From: Flavobacterium sp. CG_23.5
Lineage (GTDB): Bacteria; Bacteroidota; Bacteroidia; Flavobacteriales; Flavobacteriaceae
Length of the DNA: 64,000 nt
Assembly: GCF_017875765.1 (NCBI RefSeq)
Contig: NZ_JAGGNA010000001.1
Span: forward strand, 953,001 to 1,017,000
Direction: 5' to 3'
Positions 25,282 through 32,514 of the stretch are shown one piece after another. Under the pieces are notes generated by a model. The model was not told where the DNA came from. It made no database searches and saw only the letters and a program-made list of their open reading frames with translations. Each line of letters starts with the position of its first letter. The first letter of the stretch is position 1. The position numbers and the translations under genes are program-made.

Positions 25282-26325
25282 TTAATTTTCTTCTTCTTCA
25301 GTGCTATGTGATTTCGAGTAATTTCTCCATTTCTCTATACAATCCTGAAAATCTTGAGGGAGTTCTGTATCAAAACGCATCATTTCTCCCGTTGTTGGAT
25401 GCACAAAGCCCAAAGTTTTGGCATGTAACGCTTGGCGAGGCAACGCTTTAAAACAATTTTCTATAAACTGTTTGTATTTGGTAAACGTAGTTCCCTTCAA
25501 AATCAAATGACCACCATAACGCTCGTCATTAAACAAAGTGTGCCCTATATGTTTTAAGTGAACACGTATTTGGTGTGTTCTGCCTGTTTCCAGTTGGCAT
25601 GAAATCAAAGTAACATAACCAAAACGCTCCAACACTTTATAATGCGTTACAGCAGGTTTTCCTATTTCCGGATCAGCAAAAACTGCCATTTGCATGCGGT
25701 CTTTGACGTGGCGCGCCACATTCCCTTCAATCGTACCTTGATCAGCAATTACGTTCCCCCAAACCAAAGCTATATATTCCCTTTCAGAGGTTTTGGCTTC
25801 AAACTGTTTGGCAAGATGCGTCATTGCCGCTTCGGTTTTGGCAATCACCAGTAAACCCGAAGTGTCTTTGTCAATTCTATGAACGAGTCCTGGACGTTCG
25901 CTGCTGTTCATTGGCAAATTATCAAAGTGATACGCCAAAGCATGAACCAAAGTCCCTGTATAATTCCCATGACCGGGATGAACTACCATTCCTGGCTCTT
26001 TGTTTATCAATAACAACGCATCGTCCTCATAAACAATATTCAACGGGATATTCTCGGGAATAATGTGATTTTCAAACGGTGGATGCGACAACATGACGCG
26101 AACCACATCATTTGCTTTCACTTTGTAATTCGACCTCACTGTGACGTCGTTTACAAAAATATTCCCTTCTGTTGCTGCAATCTGTATTTTATTCCGTGTT
26201 GCATTTTGTATCAGACTCATCAAGTATTTGTCTATTCTTAAAGACGCTTGGCCTTTAGGAACTTCAAATCTAAAATGTTCAAATAACTCCTCTTCTAAAT
26301 CTATTGTTTCTATATTATTGTTCAT
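25282..26325 (-). CDS. RluA-family 23S rRNA pseudouridine synthase (RluD-like)
   Basis: 347 aa. An S4 RNA-binding domain spans about residues 27-75 (RIDKYLMSLIQNATRNKIQ). The catalytic domain has GLVHRIDKDTSGLLVIAK with catalytic Asp152, and the late motif TGRTHQIRVHLKHIGHTLFN. It isomerises uridines in rRNA. Its start overlaps the PASTA gene stop by 11 bases, a conserved Flavobacteriia arrangement next to ddl. RluD is the best single match by domain layout, but RluC-type specificity cannot be excluded. Confidence 0.92.
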   Translation of the reverse strand: MNNNIETIDLEEELFEHFRFEVPKGQASLRIDKYLMSLIQNATRNKIQIAATEGNIFVNDVTVRSNYKVKANDVVRVMLSHPPFENHIIPENIPLNIVYEDDALLLINKEPGMVVHPGHGNYTGTLVHALAYHFDNLPMNSSERPGLVHRIDKDTSGLLVIAKTEAAMTHLAKQFEAKTSEREYIALVWGNVIADQGTIEGNVARHVKDRMQMAVFADPEIGKPAVTHYKVLERFGYVTLISCQLETGRTHQIRVHLKHIGHTLFNDERYGGHLILKGTTFTKYKQFIENCFKALPRQALHAKTLGFVHPTTGEMMRFDTELPQDFQDCIEKWRNYSKSHSTEEEEN

Positions 26326-26938
26326 TTTCTGGTGCTTGTTCTGGTACTGGTACCGCCGTACTGTCTACTGTGCTTTCATCTACATAACTCGCTTTTCCGT
26401 CTCCTAAAACCAAATCAATTTTAGAAGATTTCAAGACCCTGTCCCCTACTTTTAGGTTTCTTCCCTTATAACGCATTTCCAGAACCATATCCTTTCCAAG
26501 ATTTGGAATATAAGTAATCGTCCCTTCTTCAAGTCCCAAAGCTTTCAACGTTGGAACCGCCTCACGGTATGTTTTTTCAATTAAATCAGGTATTTTCACG
26601 GACGAAAACCCCGAAGCATTTATTTTAATATATACTTTTCTACCTACTTTTACTTTTTCGCCAGGCAAAGGATCTTGCTCAACTACACTAAATTTAGGGA
26701 ATTCACTTCTAAAATCTACGCTGTCCAAAAGCACATAATCTAAATCCAACTCGTTTAACTTATCCTCCACCTGCTCGACAGTCAATTTTCTCAAATCTGG
26801 AACCGTAATTTCATGCCCATGATCAGTGGTAAAAGTCAACCAATGGATAAACAAATAACCTAAAACGGCAATAATAGCAATAGCAATTAATATTTGACCA
26901 AAAAAGACACGGCTAGTAAGATACTTACGTAAACTCAT
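26315..26938 (-). CDS. membrane-anchored PASTA-domain protein
   Basis: 207 aa from the ATG at 26938 (MSLRKYLTSRVFFG); a start at 26983 would read through the promoter. One transmembrane segment (ILIAIAIIAVLGYLFIHWL) is followed by PASTA repeats (TVPDLRKLTVEQVEDKLNEL, then one beginning KIPDLIEKTYREA). PASTA domains bind muropeptides or beta-lactams in other proteins. No kinase domain is present. It is co-translated with the RluA-type gene. A TATCTTTG -7 box on the - strand at 26966-26959 lies 20 bases before the start. Confidence 0.9.
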   Translation of the reverse strand: MSLRKYLTSRVFFGQILIAIAIIAVLGYLFIHWLTFTTDHGHEITVPDLRKLTVEQVEDKLNELDLDYVLLDSVDFRSEFPKFSVVEQDPLPGEKVKVGRKVYIKINASGFSSVKIPDLIEKTYREAVPTLKALGLEEGTITYIPNLGKDMVLEMRYKGRNLKVGDRVLKSSKIDLVLGDGKASYVDESTVDSTAVPVPEQAPENEQ

Positions 26939-27010
26939 AAATTTATTTTTATATGCGGCAAAGATAAAGCTATTTCGTTTCAAAAAAAATGATAATTTTG
27001 TTTAATGCTT

Positions 27011-27030
27011 ATCGTCATCCTGAGCTTAGT
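27011..27030. repeat. 'tcatcctgagcttagtcgaag' repeat word
   Basis: This motif is familiar from intergenic repeats of many Bacteroidota genomes. Here it directly precedes copy 2 of the structured hairpin repeat. Confidence 0.5.
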
Positions 27031-27038
27031 CGAAGGGA

Positions 27039-27120
27039 GGAGCTATTTCCCGCTATTCGTTACAATCTTTTTATCCGCCGAAAAGGCTGACAAAAAGGAT
27101 TTTCACTGCTATCGGGGCTA
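27039..27120. repeat. structured intergenic repeat, copy 2
   Basis: Core ttcgttacaatc ends at 27067. An imperfect stem (ttttt..ccgcc with ggc..aaaaa, 27068-27096) follows, then ggattttcactgctatc. The outer words agc..cccg (5') and cggggct (3') are complementary. It lies between PASTA and ddl, which are divergent. Confidence 0.75.
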
Positions 27121-27155
27121 AAAACAAATCGTTTTCACAACACATAATTTATAAA

Positions 27156-28124
27156 ATGAAAAACATTGCTATTATCATGGGCGGCTATTCCAGCGAGTAC
27201 AAAATCTCACTCATTAGCGGAAACGTCGTATATCAATTTCTGGACAGAAATAAATTCAACGGATTCCAAATTCATATTTTCAAAGAAAAATGGGTGTATG
27301 TTGATGTTAATAATGTTGAATTCCCTATAGATAAAAATGATTTTTCAGTAACAGTGGATGGAGCTAAAATTACTTTCGACTGTGTTTTTAATGCGATTCA
27401 TGGTACTCCTGGCGAAGACGGATTGATGCAGGCGTATTTCGAATTGCTAAATATTCCACAAACATCTTGTGATTATTACCAAGCCGCATTAACCTTCAAT
27501 AAACGCGATTTACTGTCAGTATTAAAACCATACGGAATTAAAACAGCTATTTCCTATTATTTAAATAAAGGTGACATCATCAACACCGAAGAAATTGTAA
27601 CTAAAGTAGGATTGCCTTGTTTTGTAAAACCAAATAAAGCGGGTTCCAGTTTTGGAATTTCAAAAGTAAAAATGGCCGCCGAATTGCCAATCGCTATCGA
27701 AGTGGCTTATAAAGAAGACAACGAAATCATCATAGAAAGTTTCCTTGATGGAACCGAAGTTTCTGTTGGCGTCATCAATTACAAAGGAACTGTAACCGTT
27801 TTACCCATAACCGAAATAGTTTCTGACAATGACTTCTTCGATTACGAAGCCAAATATCTAGGTAAATCGCAGGAAATTACACCAGCGAGAATCTCAGATG
27901 AAATGACACAAAAAGTAAGCGAAATAGCAAAACGTGCCTACGAAGTCCTTAAAATGAAAGGCTTCTCCCGTAGCGAATTTATCATTGTAAACGATGAACC
28001 GCACATGCTGGAAATGAACACTATTCCCGGTCTGACCACCGAAAGTTTGATTCCGCAACAAGCCAAAGCTGCCGGAATTTCATTAGAAGATTTATTTACT
28101 AACGCCATAGAATTGGCGTTCTAA
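27156..28124 (+). CDS. ddl: D-alanine--D-alanine ligase
   Basis: 322 aa, full length. It makes the D-Ala-D-Ala dipeptide of peptidoglycan. Motifs: IMGGYSSEYKISLISG at the N-terminus, AIHGTPGEDGLMQAYFELL, the ATP-grasp lysine region CFVKPNKAGSSFGIS, the loop FDYEAKYLGKSQEITPA, and the metal site FIIVNDEPHMLEMNTIPG. A second, 80 percent identical copy of its 3' end lies at 28792-28881 behind an unrelated gene, so the tail of this copy or the remnant was imported. Confidence 0.97.
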   Translation: MKNIAIIMGGYSSEYKISLISGNVVYQFLDRNKFNGFQIHIFKEKWVYVDVNNVEFPIDKNDFSVTVDGAKITFDCVFNAIHGTPGEDGLMQAYFELLNIPQTSCDYYQAALTFNKRDLLSVLKPYGIKTAISYYLNKGDIINTEEIVTKVGLPCFVKPNKAGSSFGISKVKMAAELPIAIEVAYKEDNEIIIESFLDGTEVSVGVINYKGTVTVLPITEIVSDNDFFDYEAKYLGKSQEITPARISDEMTQKVSEIAKRAYEVLKMKGFSRSEFIIVNDEPHMLEMNTIPGLTTESLIPQQAKAAGISLEDLFTNAIELAF

Positions 28125-28165
28125 ATTTTAACAACCATACAAATTAATAAATTAATTTAAAATAT

Positions 28166-28774
28166 ATGCTAATAAATTTAGGCCGTAATATAAAAATATT
28201 AAAGACAGGAATAATCGAAAACGCATCCTGTCCAAATTGCAATAAAATAAACACATTAAATTTTTCAATTTACGGTGGATATATTAATGTTATTATAATT
28301 CCAAGTGCACCAATAAAACGTACAATTTTAGTAGAATGTAGTAATTGTAAGAAGACCTATAAACTGAAAGAGTTAACACCCGAAATCAACACCAATTTTA
28401 AAGAACAATATAAAAAAAATCCTGTAAAAAATCCTTTATGGCAATATACTGGTTCTATTATATTAGCAGTTACACTATCATTTGCAATTTATACCGGAAT
28501 TCAAATGAAAAAAGCTGAAAAACAATATATAATAAATCCTTTAATTGGCGATATCTATCGTGTAAATAATGATGGTCATTATTCAACTTTAAAAGTAAAA
28601 AAAGTTTCAAACGATACTATTTCTATCTATATTAACGATATGGAAACAAATACCTATTCAGGGATTGATGAGATTAATATTGACAAAAATTACAATAAAA
28701 CTCAGTTTTTCACAAAACAAAATTTGAGAGATTTATATACCAAAAATATAATATACCAAATAGACCGTCGTTAA
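28166..28774 (+). CDS. unknown zinc-ribbon membrane protein inserted behind ddl
   Basis: 202 aa. Two CxxC pairs (Cys22/Cys25 in SCPNCNK, Cys58/Cys61 in CSNCKK) form a likely zinc ribbon. A single membrane span lies at about residues 93-111 (QYTGSIILAVTLSFAIYTGI). After it comes a domain beginning INPLIGDIYRVNNDGHYSTL, which may be a small beta barrel. No family is recognised. It is strongly AT-rich compared with ddl and sits between ddl and a decayed duplicate of the ddl 3' end, so it is probably imported cargo. The function is unknown. Confidence 0.72.
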   Translation: MLINLGRNIKILKTGIIENASCPNCNKINTLNFSIYGGYINVIIIPSAPIKRTILVECSNCKKTYKLKELTPEINTNFKEQYKKNPVKNPLWQYTGSIILAVTLSFAIYTGIQMKKAEKQYIINPLIGDIYRVNNDGHYSTLKVKKVSNDTISIYINDMETNTYSGIDEINIDKNYNKTQFFTKQNLRDLYTKNIIYQIDRR

Positions 28775-28791
28775 AATTTCTAATTTCACAA

Positions 28792-28881
28792 ATCACCGAA
28801 AGTTTAATTCCACAACAAACTAAAGCAACCGGAATTTCTTTGGAAGATTTGTTTTGTAATGCGATATAATTGGCTTTAAAT
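28792..28881 (+). pseudogene. diverged remnant of a ddl 3' end
   Basis: Reads ITESLIPQQTKATGISLEDL then FCNAI and a stop, matching TTESLIPQQAKAAGISLEDL then FTNAIELAF at the end of Ddl. Of 87 aligned bases 17 differ, mostly at third positions. GAA to TAA created the early stop; the words ttggcttta continue the old alignment. There is no start codon. It marks the original 3' end of ddl before the cargo gene arrived, or the converse. Confidence 0.9.
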
Positions 28882-28896
28882 AACTAAATTTCCAAT

Positions 28897-29589
28897 ATGA
28901 CAGAAATATTTGAATGGAACCGCTTATTGTACAATGATTTACCCGAATCCTTCCTTTTAGAAGTTATTTTCCGATCAACGATAATGTTTACGGTTTTACT
29001 TCTGACCTTAAAAGTGGCCGGTAAACGTGGAGTGAAGCAGTTGTCTGTTTTTGAAACAGTGATCATTATCGCGTTGGGTTCTGCAGCTGGAGATCCCATG
29101 TTTTATGAAGAAGTTGGAATAATACCACCGATTACAGTTTTTTTAGTCATCATTCTTTTATACCGTTTAGTTACATGGCTGACCGGAAAAAGCAAACGAT
29201 TTGAAGAGTTTATAGAAGGTAAAACGGAATGTTTAATCAGCGAAGGAAAATTTTCAATTGCTACTTTTAAAAAAGAAAGTCTGGCACAAGATGAATTCTT
29301 TTCGGAACTTCGATTGAAATCAGTGGAACATTTGGGTCAGGTAAAAAATGCTTTCATGGAAACCAGCGGTGAAATCAGTGTTTTCTATTATGAAGATAAT
29401 GAAGTGCAACCAGGATTACCAATCCTGCCCTTTTTATTCGATCTAAAAAGTAAAATTATTCCTGCTGAAGGTATTTATTCCTGCACTTTTTGCGGAAATA
29501 CAGAAAGTCATAAACCTGGAAATGCGGAATGCACAATTTGTGAAAAACTGGAATGGGTAGAAGCTATAAATACAGTCCGAAAAACCTAA
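28897..29589 (+). CDS. DUF421 (YetF-like) membrane protein with C-terminal zinc ribbon
   Basis: 230 aa. Two to three membrane spans lie in the first 95 residues (IMFTVLLLTLKVAGKRGVKQ, IIPPITVFLVIILLYRLVT). They are followed by the DUF421 soluble domain (FEEFIEGKTECLISEGKFSI). The C-terminus adds a rubredoxin-like ribbon with paired cysteines in SCTFCGN and ECTICEK, not present in Bacillus YetF. The function is unknown. The gene starts 16 bases after the ddl remnant, so it was probably the original neighbour of ddl. Confidence 0.85.
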   Translation: MTEIFEWNRLLYNDLPESFLLEVIFRSTIMFTVLLLTLKVAGKRGVKQLSVFETVIIIALGSAAGDPMFYEEVGIIPPITVFLVIILLYRLVTWLTGKSKRFEEFIEGKTECLISEGKFSIATFKKESLAQDEFFSELRLKSVEHLGQVKNAFMETSGEISVFYYEDNEVQPGLPILPFLFDLKSKIIPAEGIYSCTFCGNTESHKPGNAECTICEKLEWVEAINTVRKT

Positions 29590-29635
29590 CTTAGCCCTAA
29601 ATAAAACATCTGTTTGTTGTACTTATATCTGCAAA

Positions 29636-30103
29636 ATGAAAAAAGCTATATTTCCCGGATCGTTTGATCCCATTACCTTAGGCCATGAAGACATCATCAA
29701 AAGAAGCATTTCGTTATTTGATGAAATCGTAATTGCTATTGGTATCAATGCCGAAAAAAAATACATGTTTTCCCTTGAGGAAAGAAAACGCTTTATCGAA
29801 GAGACATTCAAAAATGAACCCAAAGTTTCGGTGATTACGTACGAAGGTTTGACAATAGATTTGTGTCATAGAATAAAAGCGGACTTTATTCTCCGTGGCT
29901 TACGCAATCCCGCCGATTTTGAATTCGAAAAAGCCATAGCACACACCAACCGCCGTTTGTCAAAAATAGAAACCGTGTTTTTGTTGACTGCAGCCAGAAC
30001 TTCCTATATCAGTTCCAGTATTGTAAGAGATGTAATTCGCAATGGCGGCCAATACGAAATGTTAGTTCCCGATGCCGTAAGAGTGAAAGATGTATATTTA
30101 TAG
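29636..30103 (+). CDS. coaD: phosphopantetheine adenylyltransferase
   Basis: 155 aa, the family length. It transfers AMP to 4'-phosphopantetheine, the penultimate step of CoA synthesis. The nucleotidyltransferase motif PGSFDPITLGHEDII (His17) and the late ISSSIVRDVIRNGG are intact, as is FILRGLRNPADFEFE. ddl, DUF421 and coaD on one strand is likely the ancestral order. Confidence 0.96.
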   Translation: MKKAIFPGSFDPITLGHEDIIKRSISLFDEIVIAIGINAEKKYMFSLEERKRFIEETFKNEPKVSVITYEGLTIDLCHRIKADFILRGLRNPADFEFEKAIAHTNRRLSKIETVFLLTAARTSYISSSIVRDVIRNGGQYEMLVPDAVRVKDVYL

Positions 30104-30195
30104 AAATACAAGATCAACCCTGTTCCTAACTTCAATATAAATTTGTAGAAAGCGCTATTTAGCCGTATTTTCGCCAAAAATAAAAGCCATTAGAC

Positions 30196-30774
30196 ATGAG
30201 TATAGAAAGAGAATTAAATAAACGCAGCGGATCTAAATGTGAACTTTGTGGAGCAACTGAAAACCTAAAAGTGTATGAAGTGCTACCAACAAAAAAAGGC
30301 GGAATAGACGAAATTATTATGGCTTGCAGTACGTGTATCGACCAAATAGAAAATCCGGATAATGTAGATTTAAATCATTGGAGATGTTTGAATGATAGCA
30401 TGTGGAATGAAAATCCAGCAGTACAAGTTGTTGCATGGAGAATGTTAAGTCGCTTACGCTCTTCTGGGTGGCCGCAAGAATTATTGGATCAAATGTATTT
30501 AGACGAAGATACTTTGGCTTGGGCTCAAGCAACTGGTGAAGGGGAAGAAGAAGAAAACAAGGTGATTCACCGCGACAGTAATGGCGTAATTCTTGAAATT
30601 GGAGATTCCGTAGTTTTAATTAAAGATTTAAAAGTGAAAGGATCGAGCATGGTTGCTAAACAAGGAACTGCAGTTCGTAACATCCGTTTAGACCACGAAA
30701 ATGCTGAATACATTGAAGGTAAAGTAGACGGTCAGACTATTGTAATTATTACACAATACGTGAAGAAAATATAG
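30196..30774 (+). CDS. PhnA-domain protein
   Basis: 192 aa. An N-terminal zinc ribbon has Cys15/Cys18 (SKCELCGATE) and Cys44/Cys47 (ACSTCIDQ). A C-terminal PhnA domain follows (RDSNGVILEIGDSVVLIKDL, then VKGSSMVAKQGTAVRNIRLD). Despite the historical name, this family is not tied to phosphonate breakdown and no phn genes are near. It is a small cytosolic protein of unknown role. Confidence 0.9.
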   Translation: MSIERELNKRSGSKCELCGATENLKVYEVLPTKKGGIDEIIMACSTCIDQIENPDNVDLNHWRCLNDSMWNENPAVQVVAWRMLSRLRSSGWPQELLDQMYLDEDTLAWAQATGEGEEEENKVIHRDSNGVILEIGDSVVLIKDLKVKGSSMVAKQGTAVRNIRLDHENAEYIEGKVDGQTIVIITQYVKKI

Positions 30775-30775
30775 T

Positions 30776-30810
30776 TTACAGTTTTCAGTCCCAGTCACAG
30801 TTTTCAGTGC
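30776..30810. repeat. CAGT-type repeat, direct arm
   Basis: Two copies of acagttttcagt right after the PhnA-domain stop. Inverted partners (agctgaaaactg, actgaacact) lie at 30939-31010, on the other side of a terminator hairpin. Confidence 0.6.
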
Positions 30811-30864
30811 CTGAAGTTGAAAAAAGTAATCGGTTGCGATGCACTATTTTCAATTGATCTAACT

Positions 30865-30912
30865 AAAAAAATCGTTAACAGTAAATTTGATTTACTGTTA
30901 ACGATTTTTTTA
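30865..30912. terminator. bidirectional terminator between PhnA and helicase genes
   Basis: aaaaatcgttaacagtaaat pairs with atttactgttaacgattttt over about 20 bp, with A and T tracts on the two sides. Confidence 0.9.
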
Positions 30913-30938
30913 TTAGACTAATTTTACTGATCACTAAA

Positions 30939-31010
30939 AGCTGAAAACTGATTACTATTTTCATTGTTCACTCTATTAAAACTGAACAGTGAACACTAAA
31001 AACTGAACAC
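30939..31010. repeat. CAGT-type repeat, inverted arm
   Basis: Contains agctgaaaactg, actgaacagtgaacact and aactgaacact, the reverse complement of the words at 30776-30810. It abuts the helicase stop codon. Confidence 0.6.
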
Positions 31011-32359
31011 TAATTCTCCTCTTCTTTCTTTATCACTTTTCGGGCAACTTCAATTTTGAATTTCTTACCCTTCATTTTTTCATCTCTTACATTGTGCAGC
31101 AAATCTTTTACTTTATTGAATTTGACAGCAGCAAACGAAATAAAATCTTTTACTTCTATCAATCCTAAGTCTCCTTTTTCAAGTTTTCCTTTTTGGGAAA
31201 AGAAACCCACAATATCAATTTTATTTAGTTTGTTTTTCTTTCCACCACTGATGTAAATCGTTTGAAATTCAGGTGGTTTTGGCAATGAAGTAGCGTTTTC
31301 TATATTGAAAACACTCATTCCATAATCAATATAATCCATTTTTTTTTCACTTTCATGAGCAATAATATAAGCGGTTCCGGATGCAAGCATACGAGCCGTT
31401 CTACCGTTTCTATGGGTAAATTCGTCTTCTTTGGATGGTAAATGATAATGAATTACGTGATTCATTTCAGGGATATCAAGTCCACGAGCGGCTAAATCTG
31501 TAGTGATTAAGTAACTCGCACTTCCATTACGAAACTGGATTAATGCGCGTTCGCGTTCATCCTGATCCATTCCACCATGATAATAAGTAGAATAAATCCC
31601 TTTTTCATTCAATGTATCGCTGATGCGTTCTGCAGCATCACGATGATTACAAAAAACAATGGCCGATTGCGATTTCAACGAACAAATCAGGTTGAATAAA
31701 CTTCCTATTTTATCCTTCTCTTTCGAAACCACCATTTTCATGGAAAGATTCGTCTCTTCTAAATTTTCTGGAATAAAGTCCAAAATCGTTGGATTTACCA
31801 CTCTGGTATATCTTGGAATCTCAATATCGGAAGTTGCAGAAACCAAAACACGTTTGTTCAGTTTCGTCAATTTTCCAATGATAAACGACATTTGTTCATG
31901 GAAACCCAATTGCAACGATTTATCAAATTCATCCAAAATCAAGGTTTGAATTTTATCCACGCGGAAAGTTCCTCTGTCGATATGGTCTGCAATTCTTCCA
32001 GGAGTTCCTATTAAAACTGCCGGAGGATTGCTTAAATTCTTGATTTCTGTATCGATGGAATGTCCACCGTAGCAAACATTTACTTTATAATCAGTTCCCA
32101 TTTTTTTCCAAACCTGCTCAATTTGCAATCCTAATTCACGAGATGGAACTAGAATTAAACATTGAACCGACTGGAATTCAGGTTGCAACATCTCCAAAAT
32201 AGGCAATAAAAAAGCTAAAGTTTTCCCTGATCCTGTTGGCGAAAGCAATAAAACATTGTTATCATTCAAGATTGCATCTTGGGCTACTTCTTGCATTTCG
32301 TTCAGACTTTCGATGCCTAAATTCAAAAGTATATTGTTGGAATGGTGTTTCTTATTCAT
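31010..32359 (-). CDS. DEAD-family ATP-dependent RNA helicase with DbpA-type RNA-binding domain
   Basis: 449 aa. Walker A is PTGSGKT (41-47). Motif II reads DEFD (143-146) rather than the usual DEAD. SAT is at 174-176, and motif VI is HRNGRTAR instead of HRxGRTGR. The last 75 residues (KNKLNKIDIVGFFSQKGKLE onward) match the DbpA/CsdA C-terminal RNA-binding domain, which directs such helicases to 23S rRNA. A role in ribosome assembly is therefore likely. It is monocistronic. Confidence 0.93.
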   Translation of the reverse strand: MNKKHHSNNILLNLGIESLNEMQEVAQDAILNDNNVLLLSPTGSGKTLAFLLPILEMLQPEFQSVQCLILVPSRELGLQIEQVWKKMGTDYKVNVCYGGHSIDTEIKNLSNPPAVLIGTPGRIADHIDRGTFRVDKIQTLILDEFDKSLQLGFHEQMSFIIGKLTKLNKRVLVSATSDIEIPRYTRVVNPTILDFIPENLEETNLSMKMVVSKEKDKIGSLFNLICSLKSQSAIVFCNHRDAAERISDTLNEKGIYSTYYHGGMDQDERERALIQFRNGSASYLITTDLAARGLDIPEMNHVIHYHLPSKEDEFTHRNGRTARMLASGTAYIIAHESEKKMDYIDYGMSVFNIENATSLPKPPEFQTIYISGGKKNKLNKIDIVGFFSQKGKLEKGDLGLIEVKDFISFAAVKFNKVKDLLHNVRDEKMKGKKFKIEVARKVIKKEEEN

Positions 32360-32514
32360 TTTTTCTATTTCGGCAAAGGTAATTTTTAATTTTGAGTTAT
32401 GAATTTTGAATTATGAATTTTCATATTTTTAAATGACAACCTTCCTTTTCTTATTATCATTTCTGTACTTGTCTAAAAAAAGCTACATTTGAAATTCAAA
32501 TTAAAAACCGAAAT

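Noticed and set aside
30196..30774. Phosphonate metabolism role for the PhnA-domain protein
   Set aside because: The name is historical, and no phn genes are in the neighbourhood.
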